Below are positions 6,935 to 14,760 of a stretch of DNA of 18,295 nucleotides, piece by piece. Under the pieces are notes generated by a model. That model was not told where the DNA came from and searched no databases. It was given only the letters and a program-made list of their open reading frames with translations. Origin of the DNA: Kiritimatiellota bacterium (GTDB lineage Bacteria > Verrucomicrobiota > Kiritimatiellia > JAAZAB01). Positions within the stretch are counted from its first letter, which is position 1. Every line of letters begins with the position of its first letter. A program made the position numbers and the translations under genes. Location of the stretch: NCBI GenBank assembly GCA_008636095.1, contig VSJD01000288.1, forward strand, positions 1 to 18,295, written 5' to 3'.

Positions 6935-7938
6935 CACTGGTTCTGCAGGACGTCCAACATGGCGGCAATGTTCTCGGGCTTGGCATCGCCGGGAATAGCG
7001 TGCGCGGGCGCCGCAATGTAGCCGCCCTGTTCGCCGACGACCTTCAGCAGTTCGCGGACTTCCTTTTTGACCTGCGCCACCGTCCCAAACGGCAAGAGGC
7101 GCTGGGTACTGATCCCGCCGAAAAACACAAGGCGTCGGCCGAATTGCTTTTTCATCGTTACAGGGTCCATGACTTCCGGCTGGAAGGGATTAAAAACATC
7201 CAGTCCGGCTTCGATAAGATCGGGGAATATTTCCTGGACCTTGCCGCAGGAATGAATGAAGACAAACTTGTTCCGCGCCTTGACGGCCTGGTACATCTGC
7301 CTGACCCGCGGATAGACAAACTGACGCCAGAGTTCCGGCCCCATGATCAGGCCGGTCTGCTGACCCCAGTCGTCGCCGAATTCCATGGCATCAATATCCA
7401 GGCGGCAGGCATTTTCAATCACCCGTAAATTATAGGCAAGGATCCGGTCCAGCAAGGTATGGATAAAGTCGGGATCAGCGACCATGGCCATGAGCACATT
7501 TTCCATGCCGGCCAGGGTCCAGGCCCGTTCGAACAGGCTGAACCCGATACAGCCGACAACGAAGCGTTCGCCTTTGCCGGCGGCCAGGGAATCCCGGAGC
7601 GTCTGGTAACGCGAGGGATCATCCGGGTCCGGCATGCGATACGTGCGAACATTGTCCGGCATCACACAGGTATTGCAGACCACGCCAATATCCTTGTCCA
7701 CGGAGCGGTTCCACTGGACACCGAATTGGTCCTCCCAGATATCCGGCGCCGTTTCGCGCCACGCGCTGGCCGGTGGTATTACACATCTAGTCAGGCAATT
7801 CCCCATAGATGCCAATCGGTCGGCGCCGGCGTAAGTCTGGAATCGTACCAGGGCTTTTTGGGTAAATTCAATATGGTAAGGGACCCGATCCGGCTGCTGA
7901 TGCTTAAGGGTGGCCAATACGCGCTCACGGTTAGTCAT
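6934..7938 (-). CDS. Uroporphyrinogen-decarboxylase-like (URO-D fold) protein, probable methyltransferase
   Basis: This encodes a 334-residue protein with the URO-D fold. Features seen are the N-terminal RERVLATLKHQQPDRVP, the GDDWGQQTGLIMGP block (188-201), and FIHSCGKV (H229, C231), which supplies two Zn ligands in MtaA/MtbA/cobalamin-dependent methyltransferases. The heme enzyme HemE lacks the H-x-C pair, so a methyl-transfer role with a corrinoid or methylthiol partner is more likely than heme synthesis. No corrinoid protein gene is nearby. Such paralogs are very abundant in PVC-type genomes. A clear AGGAG sits eight bases before the ATG. The gene starts 22 bases after the stop of the exported-protein gene, on the same strand, so the two are probably co-transcribed. 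Confidence 0.85.
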   Translation of the reverse strand: MTNRERVLATLKHQQPDRVPYHIEFTQKALVRFQTYAGADRLASMGNCLTRCVIPPASAWRETAPDIWEDQFGVQWNRSVDKDIGVVCNTCVMPDNVRTYRMPDPDDPSRYQTLRDSLAAGKGERFVVGCIGFSLFERAWTLAGMENVLMAMVADPDFIHTLLDRILAYNLRVIENACRLDIDAMEFGDDWGQQTGLIMGPELWRQFVYPRVRQMYQAVKARNKFVFIHSCGKVQEIFPDLIEAGLDVFNPFQPEVMDPVTMKKQFGRRLVFFGGISTQRLLPFGTVAQVKKEVRELLKVVGEQGGYIAAPAHAIPGDAKPENIAAMLDVLQNQ

Positions 7939-7960
7939 GGATTTTGCTCCTGTTATCTGC

Positions 7961-8884
7961 TCATTGATTTTTATCCGGCGACTGCATAAACTGACCCAAC
8001 ATTCCGCCCGTGCCTATTTTCTTTTTGGCCTTGTCCAAGGCCGCCTTGTCTTCCGCCGTTGTTGCCGCCGGCGACGCAGTCTCAATCCCTTCCGGGACCG
8101 TGATCTGCCCATTGGGCTGTTGCGCCAGGCTGGCCCGGCCCCGGGTGCCTATATAGGTCTTGGCAAACAACTGCACGCCAAACGGCGTAAAGGCCGTATG
8201 CACAAACCCCATGCCCATGGTTTGAAATAAAACGTGCACGTTGCCGGCCTCATCCACCTTGATTTCGGTTGGCCGTATCCGGACGACGCGTCCAAGGTTA
8301 AACATACCGTATACGGTCTTATCGGCATCTTCGATCCGCAAATAAATATTTTCGACGCCGTCTCTCTGAAAATATGAGAGAATGTAGGTGCGCATAGCGT
8401 GCGTATCTCCGGGAAACCCGGCCGTCAGGCGCTGGAATTCGAAGCCACCTACTACTTCCAGAGTCGCCTCCGGCGAGACATAGTGAGCACCGTTCATCTC
8501 CACGCCGGCGCGCATTTTATATAGCCCCTGACTCCGAATGGCATACAGGCGGGGCACATTAAATCCAAACGTGCGGACTTCGCCCGGCATAATTTCCACA
8601 TCGCTCACCAGGGGGGCGTCGTCGCGCCGGGGGATGATCCGGCTGCCGTCGCGTTCGACATCGAGCCAGAACCGGACCGGACCACGGTTAGAATCCATCG
8701 ACAGCACCTGGCCGCTGTTGTTATGAATAACAACCGTGGCGATGACATCCTCGTACAGGAGTGCCTTGGCAAACGGCAGTGTCAGGGTGATCGCAACTTG
8801 GGCCGCTACCCAGGCCGGAACAGCCATCAGACCGATCACCGCACCAAGTCCCATTTTCCATTGCCGGTTGATTATCATGGGCAT
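7961..8884 (-). CDS. Exported protein of unknown function with beta-sandwich-like N-domain
   Basis: I do not recognise the family. The 307-residue product begins with a Sec signal peptide (basic start, hydrophobic core about 11-24, cleavage likely after AWVAA near residue 28). Residues about 30-140 look like an Ig-like domain of alternating strands (AITLTL, ATVVIHNNSG, VRFWLDV, IMPGEVRTFGFNVP, GLYKMRAGV). A second beta-rich region (about 145-250) contains IYLRIED and VHVLFQTMG. The tail is Ala/Lys-rich and low in complexity, ending in GMLGQFMQSPDKNQ. It is probably periplasmic or surface-associated. A GGGAG precedes the start; the ATG two codons later is also possible. It is the first gene of an operon with the UroD-like gene. 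Confidence 0.75.
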   Translation of the reverse strand: MPMIINRQWKMGLGAVIGLMAVPAWVAAQVAITLTLPFAKALLYEDVIATVVIHNNSGQVLSMDSNRGPVRFWLDVERDGSRIIPRRDDAPLVSDVEIMPGEVRTFGFNVPRLYAIRSQGLYKMRAGVEMNGAHYVSPEATLEVVGGFEFQRLTAGFPGDTHAMRTYILSYFQRDGVENIYLRIEDADKTVYGMFNLGRVVRIRPTEIKVDEAGNVHVLFQTMGMGFVHTAFTPFGVQLFAKTYIGTRGRASLAQQPNGQITVPEGIETASPAATTAEDKAALDKAKKKIGTGGMLGQFMQSPDKNQ

Positions 8885-8950
8885 CTTGCTCCCTTAACGC
8901 ACATTCCAGCCACGGCCAATTTTTCCTTTACTTTAGTTCGCAATACCGGC

Positions 8951-8979
8951 AATATAACTGTTAATAACAGATAACTCAA
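8951..8979 (-). promoter_or_regulatory. Sigma70-type promoter of the exported-protein/UroD-like operon
   Basis: On the minus strand the -35 TTGAGT (8974-8979) and -10 TATATT (8951-8956) are exactly 17 bases apart. The leader to the start codon at 8884 would be about 60 bases. Confidence 0.6.
8958..8970. promoter_or_regulatory. Candidate operator CTGTTA-A-TAACAG within the promoter spacer
   Basis: A perfect 13-base palindrome (6-base arms, single central base) lies wholly between the -35 and -10 boxes of the operon promoter. Binding there would block RNA polymerase. Its regulator is unknown; it sits in the divergent region shared with the histidine kinase gene. Confidence 0.45.
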
Positions 8980-9113
8980 TGTGAATATCCGACCTAATCC
9001 GCATGTAACAACGCGCGGTTGATGGTCAATAGTTCATGCTGAATGACTCAATCCCGACGTGATAAAGCCATGCATTCTGTCAGACCGCATCAACCATTCT
9101 TTATGAACAGCCC

Positions 9114-11042
9114 ATGGATTTGCACAACCATCAAGAGAATTCGGCCGAACCCTGGCTAAGTGATGTGTTCAATCACTCGCCGGATATGATCATCGTCCTG
9201 GACCGCGAGGGCATCATCCGGAACGCCAACGTGGCTTTCCAGACTTTCTGCGAGCGGAGCGCCTCCTTGTTGCTGGGATGTAAAACAACCGAGTTCATCC
9301 CCGCCGAAAAGCGCAGCCAGTGGACGCACGATCTTAACAAGCTGACCAGCGGGGAATGGACCAGCCTGGACGGCACATTGATCGGCGCTAAAGACCGCGC
9401 CGTGCCGTGCCATATCGCCCTTATTGCGCATAGTACCCATGCCGGGCAGCCCGTCGCGATTTTACATCTTCAGGACGTCTCCGTCTATCAGACCGTGGAA
9501 CGGGCCATGGTCACAGCCCAGGGACAATGGGAACGCTCGTTCGACGCCATTGCCGACTACATGTGTCTACTGGATCTATCCGGCCACATCCTGCGGGCCA
9601 ACCACGCCATGACCAAGCGCTTCAAGCCGCTGTATGGCAATCTGGTCGGGTGCGATTATCGCAGAATCTTCGGCGTGGCTGATGCATCGGCGAAAGGGCC
9701 CGCCATGCCTTACGCGGTGGAGGCCTCGCCCTTTGTAATCCCGAAAATCGAATTACCAAATCTGAAAGGCTGGTTCACTGTCTCGTCCTTCCCCTTAAAG
9801 GACGAGCACGAAGCCATCACGGGTGTCGTGTTCATTGTCCGGGATATCACCGACCAGCACGCCACAGCGGAGGCCCTTAAAAAAGCCGTAGTAAATCAGC
9901 ATCAGACTTCCAAGATGGAAGCCATCGGCCGGTTGGCCGGCGGCATTGCCCACGATTTCAACAATATGTTGACTTCCGTCCTGGGCTACAGCTCACTCAT
10001 GCTGAAAACGACCAAGCCGGACGATCCCCGGTGCAATGACATCCATGAAATTATCCTGGCGGCGGAACGGGCCACGGCGCTCACCCGGCAACTGCTGGAT
10101 TTCAGCCGCAACCAGGCCATCGAAACCAAGAACGTGAGCCTGAACGCCATTATCCAGAACATGCAAGAATTCCTGGGCCGCACGCTCGGCGAAAAGATCA
10201 AGCTGAATATGCGCCTGGATCCGAACCTGCGCAACATCAAGGCCGATATTTCGCGCCTGGAACAGGTGATTATTAACCTGGCCGTGAATGCCCGCGACGC
10301 CATGTCCAGCGGCGGCCAGCTGATGATTGAAACCGCCAACCTGAGTCTCGATCAGAACTTCTGCGCCACGCACCCGGATCTGGCACCAGGCAATTATGTC
10401 GAGTTGGAAGTCAGCGACACGGGGTGCGGAATGCCGCCCAAGGTTCTGGAGCACCTGTTCGAGCCCTTTTTCACGACCAAGGCCAAAGGCAAGGGCACGG
10501 GATTAGGGTTGACGACAACCTACGGTATTGTCAAGCAATTCGGCGGCCACATTGCGGTATATTCGGAAGTCGGTCGAGGTACCACGTTCAAGCTCTATTT
10601 TTCGGAATCGCATGAAGCGGGCGAGGCTGTGTCGCCCGCCACGCAAGAATCCGTTCTCCTGCGCGGCAATGAAACGATCATGGTGGTTGATGATGAGGCC
10701 AATATCGTCACCATGGTCAGCCAGATTCTGACCGAGCTGGGCTATCACGTCATTTCCGCCACCAGCGGACGCGATGCGCTGATCCTCAGCGACCAGCACG
10801 TCAAGACAATTGACATGGTGCTTACGGATATTATTATGCCGGAGTTAAACGGGCCCGACCTCGTCCGGATGCTGCGCCAGAAACGGCCGGACCTTAAAGC
10901 GTTATACATGTCGGGTTATGCTAACAATGCCGCTGCGAAGATTGGCGTGCTTAAACCCGACACGGCCTTTTTACAGAAACCGTTCAGCTCGGAAACCATG
11001 ACCCATTGCATCAGAAAAGTCTTGGACGCGCCGGGGAAATAA
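9114..11042 (+). CDS. Hybrid sensor histidine kinase, PAS-PAS-HisKA-HATPase-REC
   Basis: This encodes a soluble signalling kinase of 642 residues. Two PAS domains (about 14-132 and 136-255) precede the HisKA dimerisation helix with phospho-accepting H280 in GGIAHDFNNML. The ATPase domain shows the N box (N392 in NLAVNARDAM), G1 box DTGCGMP (D435) and G2 box GKGTGLGL. A C-terminal receiver domain (about 522-637) has acidic D526/D527, phospho-acceptor D572 (LTDIIMPE) and the conserved Lys of LQKPF. There is no signal peptide or membrane helix, so the PAS domains sense an internal signal. No HPt domain or partner response regulator lies nearby, so phosphate flow cannot be traced. The ATG at 9114 lacks a clear Shine-Dalgarno. 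The neighbouring guaB gene is not functionally related as far as can be seen. Confidence 0.92.
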   Translation: MDLHNHQENSAEPWLSDVFNHSPDMIIVLDREGIIRNANVAFQTFCERSASLLLGCKTTEFIPAEKRSQWTHDLNKLTSGEWTSLDGTLIGAKDRAVPCHIALIAHSTHAGQPVAILHLQDVSVYQTVERAMVTAQGQWERSFDAIADYMCLLDLSGHILRANHAMTKRFKPLYGNLVGCDYRRIFGVADASAKGPAMPYAVEASPFVIPKIELPNLKGWFTVSSFPLKDEHEAITGVVFIVRDITDQHATAEALKKAVVNQHQTSKMEAIGRLAGGIAHDFNNMLTSVLGYSSLMLKTTKPDDPRCNDIHEIILAAERATALTRQLLDFSRNQAIETKNVSLNAIIQNMQEFLGRTLGEKIKLNMRLDPNLRNIKADISRLEQVIINLAVNARDAMSSGGQLMIETANLSLDQNFCATHPDLAPGNYVELEVSDTGCGMPPKVLEHLFEPFFTTKAKGKGTGLGLTTTYGIVKQFGGHIAVYSEVGRGTTFKLYFSESHEAGEAVSPATQESVLLRGNETIMVVDDEANIVTMVSQILTELGYHVISATSGRDALILSDQHVKTIDMVLTDIIMPELNGPDLVRMLRQKRPDLKALYMSGYANNAAAKIGVLKPDTAFLQKPFSSETMTHCIRKVLDAPGK

Positions 11043-11050
11043 TGCATGAT

Positions 11051-11127
11051 AGAAGTCAGAAGTCAGAAGTCAGAAGTCAGAAGTCAGAAGTCAGAAGTCA
11101 GAAGTCAGAAGTCAGAAGTCAGAAGGC
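11051..11127. repeat. Perfect heptanucleotide array (AGAAGTC)x10 plus one variant
   Basis: Ten uninterrupted, identical copies of AGAAGTC (11051-11120) are followed by AGAAGGC. The array begins nine bases after the kinase stop codon and ends just before the guaB Shine-Dalgarno. It has no spacers, so it is not a CRISPR. Its purity suggests recent slippage expansion, so copy number probably differs among strains. The unit matches the consensus of the tract at 5663-5704 on the opposite strand. Confidence 0.97.
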
Positions 11128-11148
11128 TAAGCAAGGAGTTTTATACCC

Positions 11149-12654
11149 GTGAAGGCAGATCGCGCGATGGTTTCGTTTATGGCCTCGGCGGCGCACGCCG
11201 GCCTTACGTTTGACGACGTCTCGCTGATTCCCCGCTATGCCGATTTCCTGCCGAAAGAGACCGATATCAGCAGTCGGTTCACTGCGCGTATTCCTGTCAA
11301 TATCCCCTTTGTCAGTGCATCCATGGATACCGTGACCGAAAGCAAGATGGCGATTGCCATGGCAATGTTAGGCGGTATTGGCATCATTCATAAGAACCTG
11401 GATATTACCCGGCAAGGCCGCGAGGTGGAAGCCGTCAAGCATCACCTGAACGGGCTGATCCGCCACCCAATTACCTTCCGTTCCAACGACACGCTCCAGC
11501 AAGTCAAGGCCCGCAAGGCTGAAAAAGGATACAGCTTTTCGGGGTTCCCCGTGCTGGACGAGAACGACCACGTCGTAGGAATCCTGACAGCGGCGGACTC
11601 CAAATTTGCCCACGATCCGGATGCGCGCGTGGCCGATATCATGACGACGGCCATCATCACCGCACCGCCGGACACCTCGCTCCAGGACGCCTACACCATC
11701 ATGAAGCGCAACAAGATCGGGAAACTCCCGCTGGTGGAAAACGGCCGCCTGGTGGGGCTTTACAGTTTTTCGGACGTCAGCATCCTGATCGAAAATGCCC
11801 AACCGCTCTTCAACCGGGACGCCCGGCACCGCCTGCGGGTTGGCGCGGCCGTGGGCCCCGATGACCAGGAACGCGCGGAAGCGTTGGCCGCCAAGGACGT
11901 GGATGTCATGGTTATTGATACGGCGCACGGTCACAGCCAGGGCGTCATCGCCATGTGCCAATGGATCAAGCGCCGCTATCCGGAGATTGACGTGGTAGCG
12001 GGCAATATTGCCACGGGCGAGGCGGCCGCGGCCCTGCGCAAGGCCGGCGCCGATGCCGTGAAAGTGGGCATTGGGCCCGGTTCGATTTGTACGACGCGCG
12101 TGGTGGCCGGGGTCGGTATTCCGCAGATTTCCGCCATTTATGAATGCGCCCAGGCTCTGCGGGGTGAGATTCCGATCATCGCCGACGGCGGCATCCGGTA
12201 TTCGGGCGATGTGCCCAAGGCCATTGCCGCTGGCGCGGACACGGTCATGATGGGCTCTACCCTCGCGGGCACCAACGAAAGCCCGGGTGAAAAAATCATT
12301 CACCAGGGCCGGCAATACGTGGTCTATCGCGGAATGGGAAGCCTGGCGGCCATGAAAACCGCCCTGGGCAGTCGCGAACGTTATGGCCAGGCCGATGCGC
12401 ACGACGACGAATTGATCCCGCAAGGCGTGGAAGGCATTGTGCCATTTTCCGGCAGTCTTGAAAAAGTACTCACGCAGTTCTGCGGCGGCCTGAGGGCGGG
12501 CTTAGGCTATTGCGGGTGCCGGACCATTGCCGACCTCCAACAGCGTGCCAGCTTCGTTCGCGTTTCGCCGGCCGGCGTTCGCGAGGCCCATGCCCATGAT
12601 GTAAAAATCATCAAGGAAGCCCCCAACTACAGCGCCAATGCCCTGGAATCGTGA
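11149..12654 (+). CDS. guaB: IMP dehydrogenase
   Basis: This catalyses NAD-dependent oxidation of IMP to XMP, the committed step of GMP synthesis, in the cytosol. At 501 residues it matches the usual length. The sequence shows [12 protein letters not shown] near the N-terminus, two CBS domains inserted at about 100-215 (for example [20 protein letters not shown]), the catalytic loop [15 protein letters not shown] with C314, the IMP-phosphate site [12 protein letters not shown], and the mobile flap with [10 protein letters not shown] and the RERYGQ segment supplying the Arg/Tyr pair. The GTG start at 11149 is supported by AAGGAG at 11133-11138, ten bases upstream; the ATG at 11167 is an alternative. 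The upstream spacer is the AGAAGTC array, and no clear promoter was found. Confidence 0.96.
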   Translation: MKADRAMVSFMASAAHAGLTFDDVSLIPRYADFLPKETDISSRFTARIPVNIPFVSASMDTVTESKMAIAMAMLGGIGIIHKNLDITRQGREVEAVKHHLNGLIRHPITFRSNDTLQQVKARKAEKGYSFSGFPVLDENDHVVGILTAADSKFAHDPDARVADIMTTAIITAPPDTSLQDAYTIMKRNKIGKLPLVENGRLVGLYSFSDVSILIENAQPLFNRDARHRLRVGAAVGPDDQERAEALAAKDVDVMVIDTAHGHSQGVIAMCQWIKRRYPEIDVVAGNIATGEAAAALRKAGADAVKVGIGPGSICTTRVVAGVGIPQISAIYECAQALRGEIPIIADGGIRYSGDVPKAIAAGADTVMMGSTLAGTNESPGEKIIHQGRQYVVYRGMGSLAAMKTALGSRERYGQADAHDDELIPQGVEGIVPFSGSLEKVLTQFCGGLRAGLGYCGCRTIADLQQRASFVRVSPAGVREAHAHDVKIIKEAPNYSANALES

Positions 12655-12671
12655 GGGCGTTGACGATTTTT
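12636..12671 (+). terminator. Probable intrinsic terminator of guaB
   Basis: CAATGCCCT (12636-12644) pairs with AGGGCGTTG (12654-12662) through nine base pairs including one G-U, with a nine-base loop. A run of five T follows at 12667-12671. The stem overlaps the guaB stop codon. The four-base gap before the T run makes it imperfect. Confidence 0.45.
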
Positions 12672-12705
12672 CTGGTTCTCCGCTCTTAATCCTTCAGATT
12701 GCAGG

Positions 12706-12786
12706 CAATACTTGCGTTCGGATGTGGTGGCGCGATTAGCCAAGGTTCTGGAGATATCATCCGATGAACTTAGGAGAACCCGGAAC
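12706..12786 (+). pseudogene. Possible remnant of an XRE-type helix-turn-helix regulator gene
   Basis: The reading frame here gives YLRSDVVARLAKVLEISSDELRR, which resembles the C-terminal helices of a Cro/C1-type DNA-binding domain (pattern: D-x-L-x-R-L-A-K-x-L-x-x-S-x-D-E-L). The recognition helix and the start are missing, and an in-frame stop lies a short way upstream at 12661. The stretch fills the gap between guaB and the Gfo/Idh/MocA gene, and its end runs over the end of that gene. It may be decayed DNA left after a deletion, or a chance resemblance. Confidence 0.3.
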
Positions 12787-13732
12787 CAACGGCCACCTGG
12801 TGGAGGCGATCGGCTAATTCGACTCCAGGCAGCACATCGGCCGGACTGGGCGCGGGCAGGGGACACTGCGCACGCAGTGCATTTACAAACGCCGCCGTCT
12901 CGTCATACGTGCCGTTGCGAATATATTCCGGCTGATCGGGCGGCATGGCCTCCATGCGCTCCAAGCGGTCAGCCTTATACAGCTCCACGCGCCAGGGATG
13001 CACGGAGCCGGTGCAACAATTAATGCAGTATTCGTCGCCAATCAACTGCAAACATTCCTGAACACGCCCGGCGCAGGGAACCAGTTCCACCATCACCACC
13101 GCACCACCGGCGCCCGTCAAACAGGCGGAAACGCCGGATCCTCCGACGATTGGCACACGCCGGGCCGCGTTTTCCGCCAGAACCAGCGGACCGGCCAGTG
13201 ACCATAGCAGGTCCACCAGGTGAATTCCGGTGGACCAGACAAATTCCGGTTCCGTGCGCTTGGTTCGCAACATACTGCCGCAGATGGATCGAAGCGGCCC
13301 TTGCTCCTGGCGCCACGCAGCGGCCAGACGCACCCCGGGATCAAATCTCCGGTTCATCGAAACCATGATCGGCACCCGGGACGCTGAAGCCGCCGCCACT
13401 AATTCGCGCGCCCCGCGCACTGTCACGCCAATCGGCTTTTCAATCAGCAGCGGAATCTTACGCGGTAGGAGCTGACGCATAACGGTCAGGATGGCTGTCG
13501 CCGGCACAATGATTAAGGCGGCATCCAGGGGTAATTTTTCCAGCGCCGCAACCGTCCGGCAACTGTGCTGGAACCCAAACTTGGCACACGCGGTTTCTGC
13601 GCAGTCCTTATCCAGATCGCACACCGCCATCAAGGTTATCTCCCCGGCATGCTCGCGCGCCAACCGGGCCAGGGCTGGCGCATGGTACGCCACGCTGTGC
13701 GCGCCCGCCCCGATCAAGCCTATGTTTAGCAT
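12770..13732 (-). CDS. Gfo/Idh/MocA-family NAD(P)-dependent oxidoreductase
   Basis: The 320-residue product has an N-terminal Rossmann fold with GLIGAGAHS (5-13), an acidic residue pair after the second strand (VCDLDKD), and the family's EKP signature at 98-100 whose lysine is usually catalytic. The GIHLVD segment (H171, D174) matches the G-x-H-x-x-D motif of the C-terminal substrate domain. The family oxidises or reduces sugars, inositols and related polyols; the specific substrate is not evident. A GGGGGA lies close to the ATG. It is an isolated gene on the minus strand, convergent with guaB, downstream of but well separated from the Mla-type operon. Confidence 0.88.
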   Translation of the reverse strand: MLNIGLIGAGAHSVAYHAPALARLAREHAGEITLMAVCDLDKDCAETACAKFGFQHSCRTVAALEKLPLDAALIIVPATAILTVMRQLLPRKIPLLIEKPIGVTVRGARELVAAASASRVPIMVSMNRRFDPGVRLAAAWRQEQGPLRSICGSMLRTKRTEPEFVWSTGIHLVDLLWSLAGPLVLAENAARRVPIVGGSGVSACLTGAGGAVVMVELVPCAGRVQECLQLIGDEYCINCCTGSVHPWRVELYKADRLERMEAMPPDQPEYIRNGTYDETAAFVNALRAQCPLPAPSPADVLPGVELADRLHQVAVGSGFS

Positions 13733-13743
13733 GCGTCCCCCTG

Positions 13744-13772
13744 AATTAAATGCGTGATTAATTTCTAGTCAA
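13744..13772 (-). promoter_or_regulatory. Possible promoter of the Gfo/Idh/MocA gene
   Basis: On the minus strand, TTGACT (13767-13772) and TTAATT (13744-13749) are 17 bases apart. The -35 is good, the -10 is poor, and the distance to the start codon would leave only a few leader bases. Confidence 0.3.
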
Positions 13773-13823
13773 GGATATTCAAAATTTGTTTGCCCGCGAC
13801 ACGAAATAACGCTCAATGGAATT

Positions 13824-13839
13824 TAAATCAACTGATTTA
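13824..13839. promoter_or_regulatory. Candidate operator, 16-bp palindrome
   Basis: TAAATCA and TGATTTA form perfect seven-base arms about an AC centre, about 50 bases upstream of the possible -35 box of the Gfo/Idh/MocA gene. The bound factor is unknown. Confidence 0.3.
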
Positions 13840-14001
13840 GTGGAAATGATTTTTCAGGCTTTGGCATCGGCCATCCTGTCTTGGACAGCATTGGGCAACC
13901 TAGAATTCAACAACCCGTTCAATATGTGATTTTGCAATTAATAATGGGCGCTTTACGACCTGAAGCCCGTTGTCTTGGACCGTAATACTTACGTTGATTC
14001 A

Positions 14002-14033
14002 AAGAAAACGAAGTATAAGGAACCTGTTTTCTT
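14002..14033 (-). terminator. Possible A/T-rich terminator after mlaD
   Basis: AAGAAAAC (14002-14009) and GTTTTCTT (14026-14033) are complementary over eight bases with a 16-base loop, immediately after the mlaD stop codon. On the minus strand the hairpin ends in a T-rich stretch. Low G+C in the stem makes it weak. Confidence 0.3.
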
Positions 14034-14034
14034 C

Positions 14035-14760
14035 TTAAAATGCGCCGAAGAAGATGCTGGAGAAGGTGACGATCGGGGACGTCTCGCGAATTTCGTCAAC
14101 CGTGGCGCGGATATCGTTGATCATCTGCTTGACCTCCACGTAGAGGCTTTCGTCATTGACCAGCAGGCCCAGCGTGCCTTCGCCGTGGTTGATCTTGTCG
14201 GTAATCTCGTTCAGGTTCGCCAGCGAGGCCCGGGCATCGTTGTAGAGCACATCTTCATTGACCAGCTTGCCAATGGTCCCCTGCCCGGAGTTGATTTTGC
14301 CGGTAATGTCCTTGAGGTCCGCGGCCACGGCCGACACCAACGCCATGACGTCCTTGGGTGTTTGGCCCTTGACGGCCGTGCCCGGCGCCAGCCCTTCCAA
14401 AGCCGGGTTGCCTTCGCTGATCTGCATATAGCGCCCGCCCAGCACGGACGAAAAAACAATATCGATGGAATAATCTTTCTTCAGGTGGATCGGCCGCTGC
14501 AGGGCCGCAACCACGCGCACACCATCGTCTTGCAGTATCATGGTCTTAACCTTGCCCACGGTCATGCCGCGCATGACCACGTTATCACCATCGCGCAGGC
14601 CCATAACATCGGCAAAAACCACCTCGAAAGGATATGCCTTCTGAAACACATTTTCGCGGCTGAGCACAATGGTAAATACGCAAAGGCTCAGCAGCGCCAC
14701 GAACATGAACGTCCCGACCAGCACTTCCATGCTCAATTCCCGCATTCTATTGCGTCTCAT
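14035..14760 (-). CDS. mlaD: MlaD-like MCE-domain lipid-transport protein
   Basis: This is an inner-membrane-anchored periplasmic protein that in Mla/Mce systems forms a ring passing phospholipids between membrane and carrier. The 241-residue product has one N-terminal helix (about 12-34), an MCE domain (about 40-120; YPFEVVFADVMGLRDGDNVVMRGMTVGKV, broken here by the strand order, then SSVLGGRYMQI), and a helical C-terminus with two 32-residue repeats around KINSGQGTIGKLVNED and KINHGEGTLGLLVNDE. The ATG at 14760 is chosen over the one at 14805 because AAAGGA sits six to nine bases before it and it overlaps the end of the ATPase gene by 14 bases, as expected for coupled translation. It is the last gene of the operon. 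The symbol is by family, not proven orthology. Confidence 0.85.
   Translation of the reverse strand: MRRNRMRELSMEVLVGTFMFVALLSLCVFTIVLSRENVFQKAYPFEVVFADVMGLRDGDNVVMRGMTVGKVKTMILQDDGVRVVAALQRPIHLKKDYSIDIVFSSVLGGRYMQISEGNPALEGLAPGTAVKGQTPKDVMALVSAVAADLKDITGKINSGQGTIGKLVNEDVLYNDARASLANLNEITDKINHGEGTLGLLVNDESLYVEVKQMINDIRATVDEIRETSPIVTFSSIFFGAF

Larger units (their letters stand above)
13733..14034. other. Intergenic region of 302 bases upstream of the Gfo/Idh/MocA gene
   Basis: It is A/T-richer than the flanking genes. It holds the possible promoter, a 16-base palindrome TAAATCA-AC-TGATTTA (13824-13839), a small hairpin CGTAA-TAC-TTACG (13981-13993), and the inverted repeat at 14002-14033. No coding frame looks convincing. 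Confidence 0.5.

Noticed and set aside
6892..7428. 178-residue plus-strand ORF opposite the UroD-like gene
   Set aside because: It is the mirror frame of a recognisable URO-D-fold gene that has a good Shine-Dalgarno.
11051..11127. CRISPR array
   Set aside because: The repeats are 7 bases long and directly adjacent with no spacers, and no cas gene is nearby.
11368..12423. 351-residue minus-strand ORF opposite guaB
   Set aside because: It lies wholly antisense to a strongly conserved IMP dehydrogenase gene; its His/Arg/Ala-rich translation has no recognisable domain and is a by-product of GC-rich codon use.
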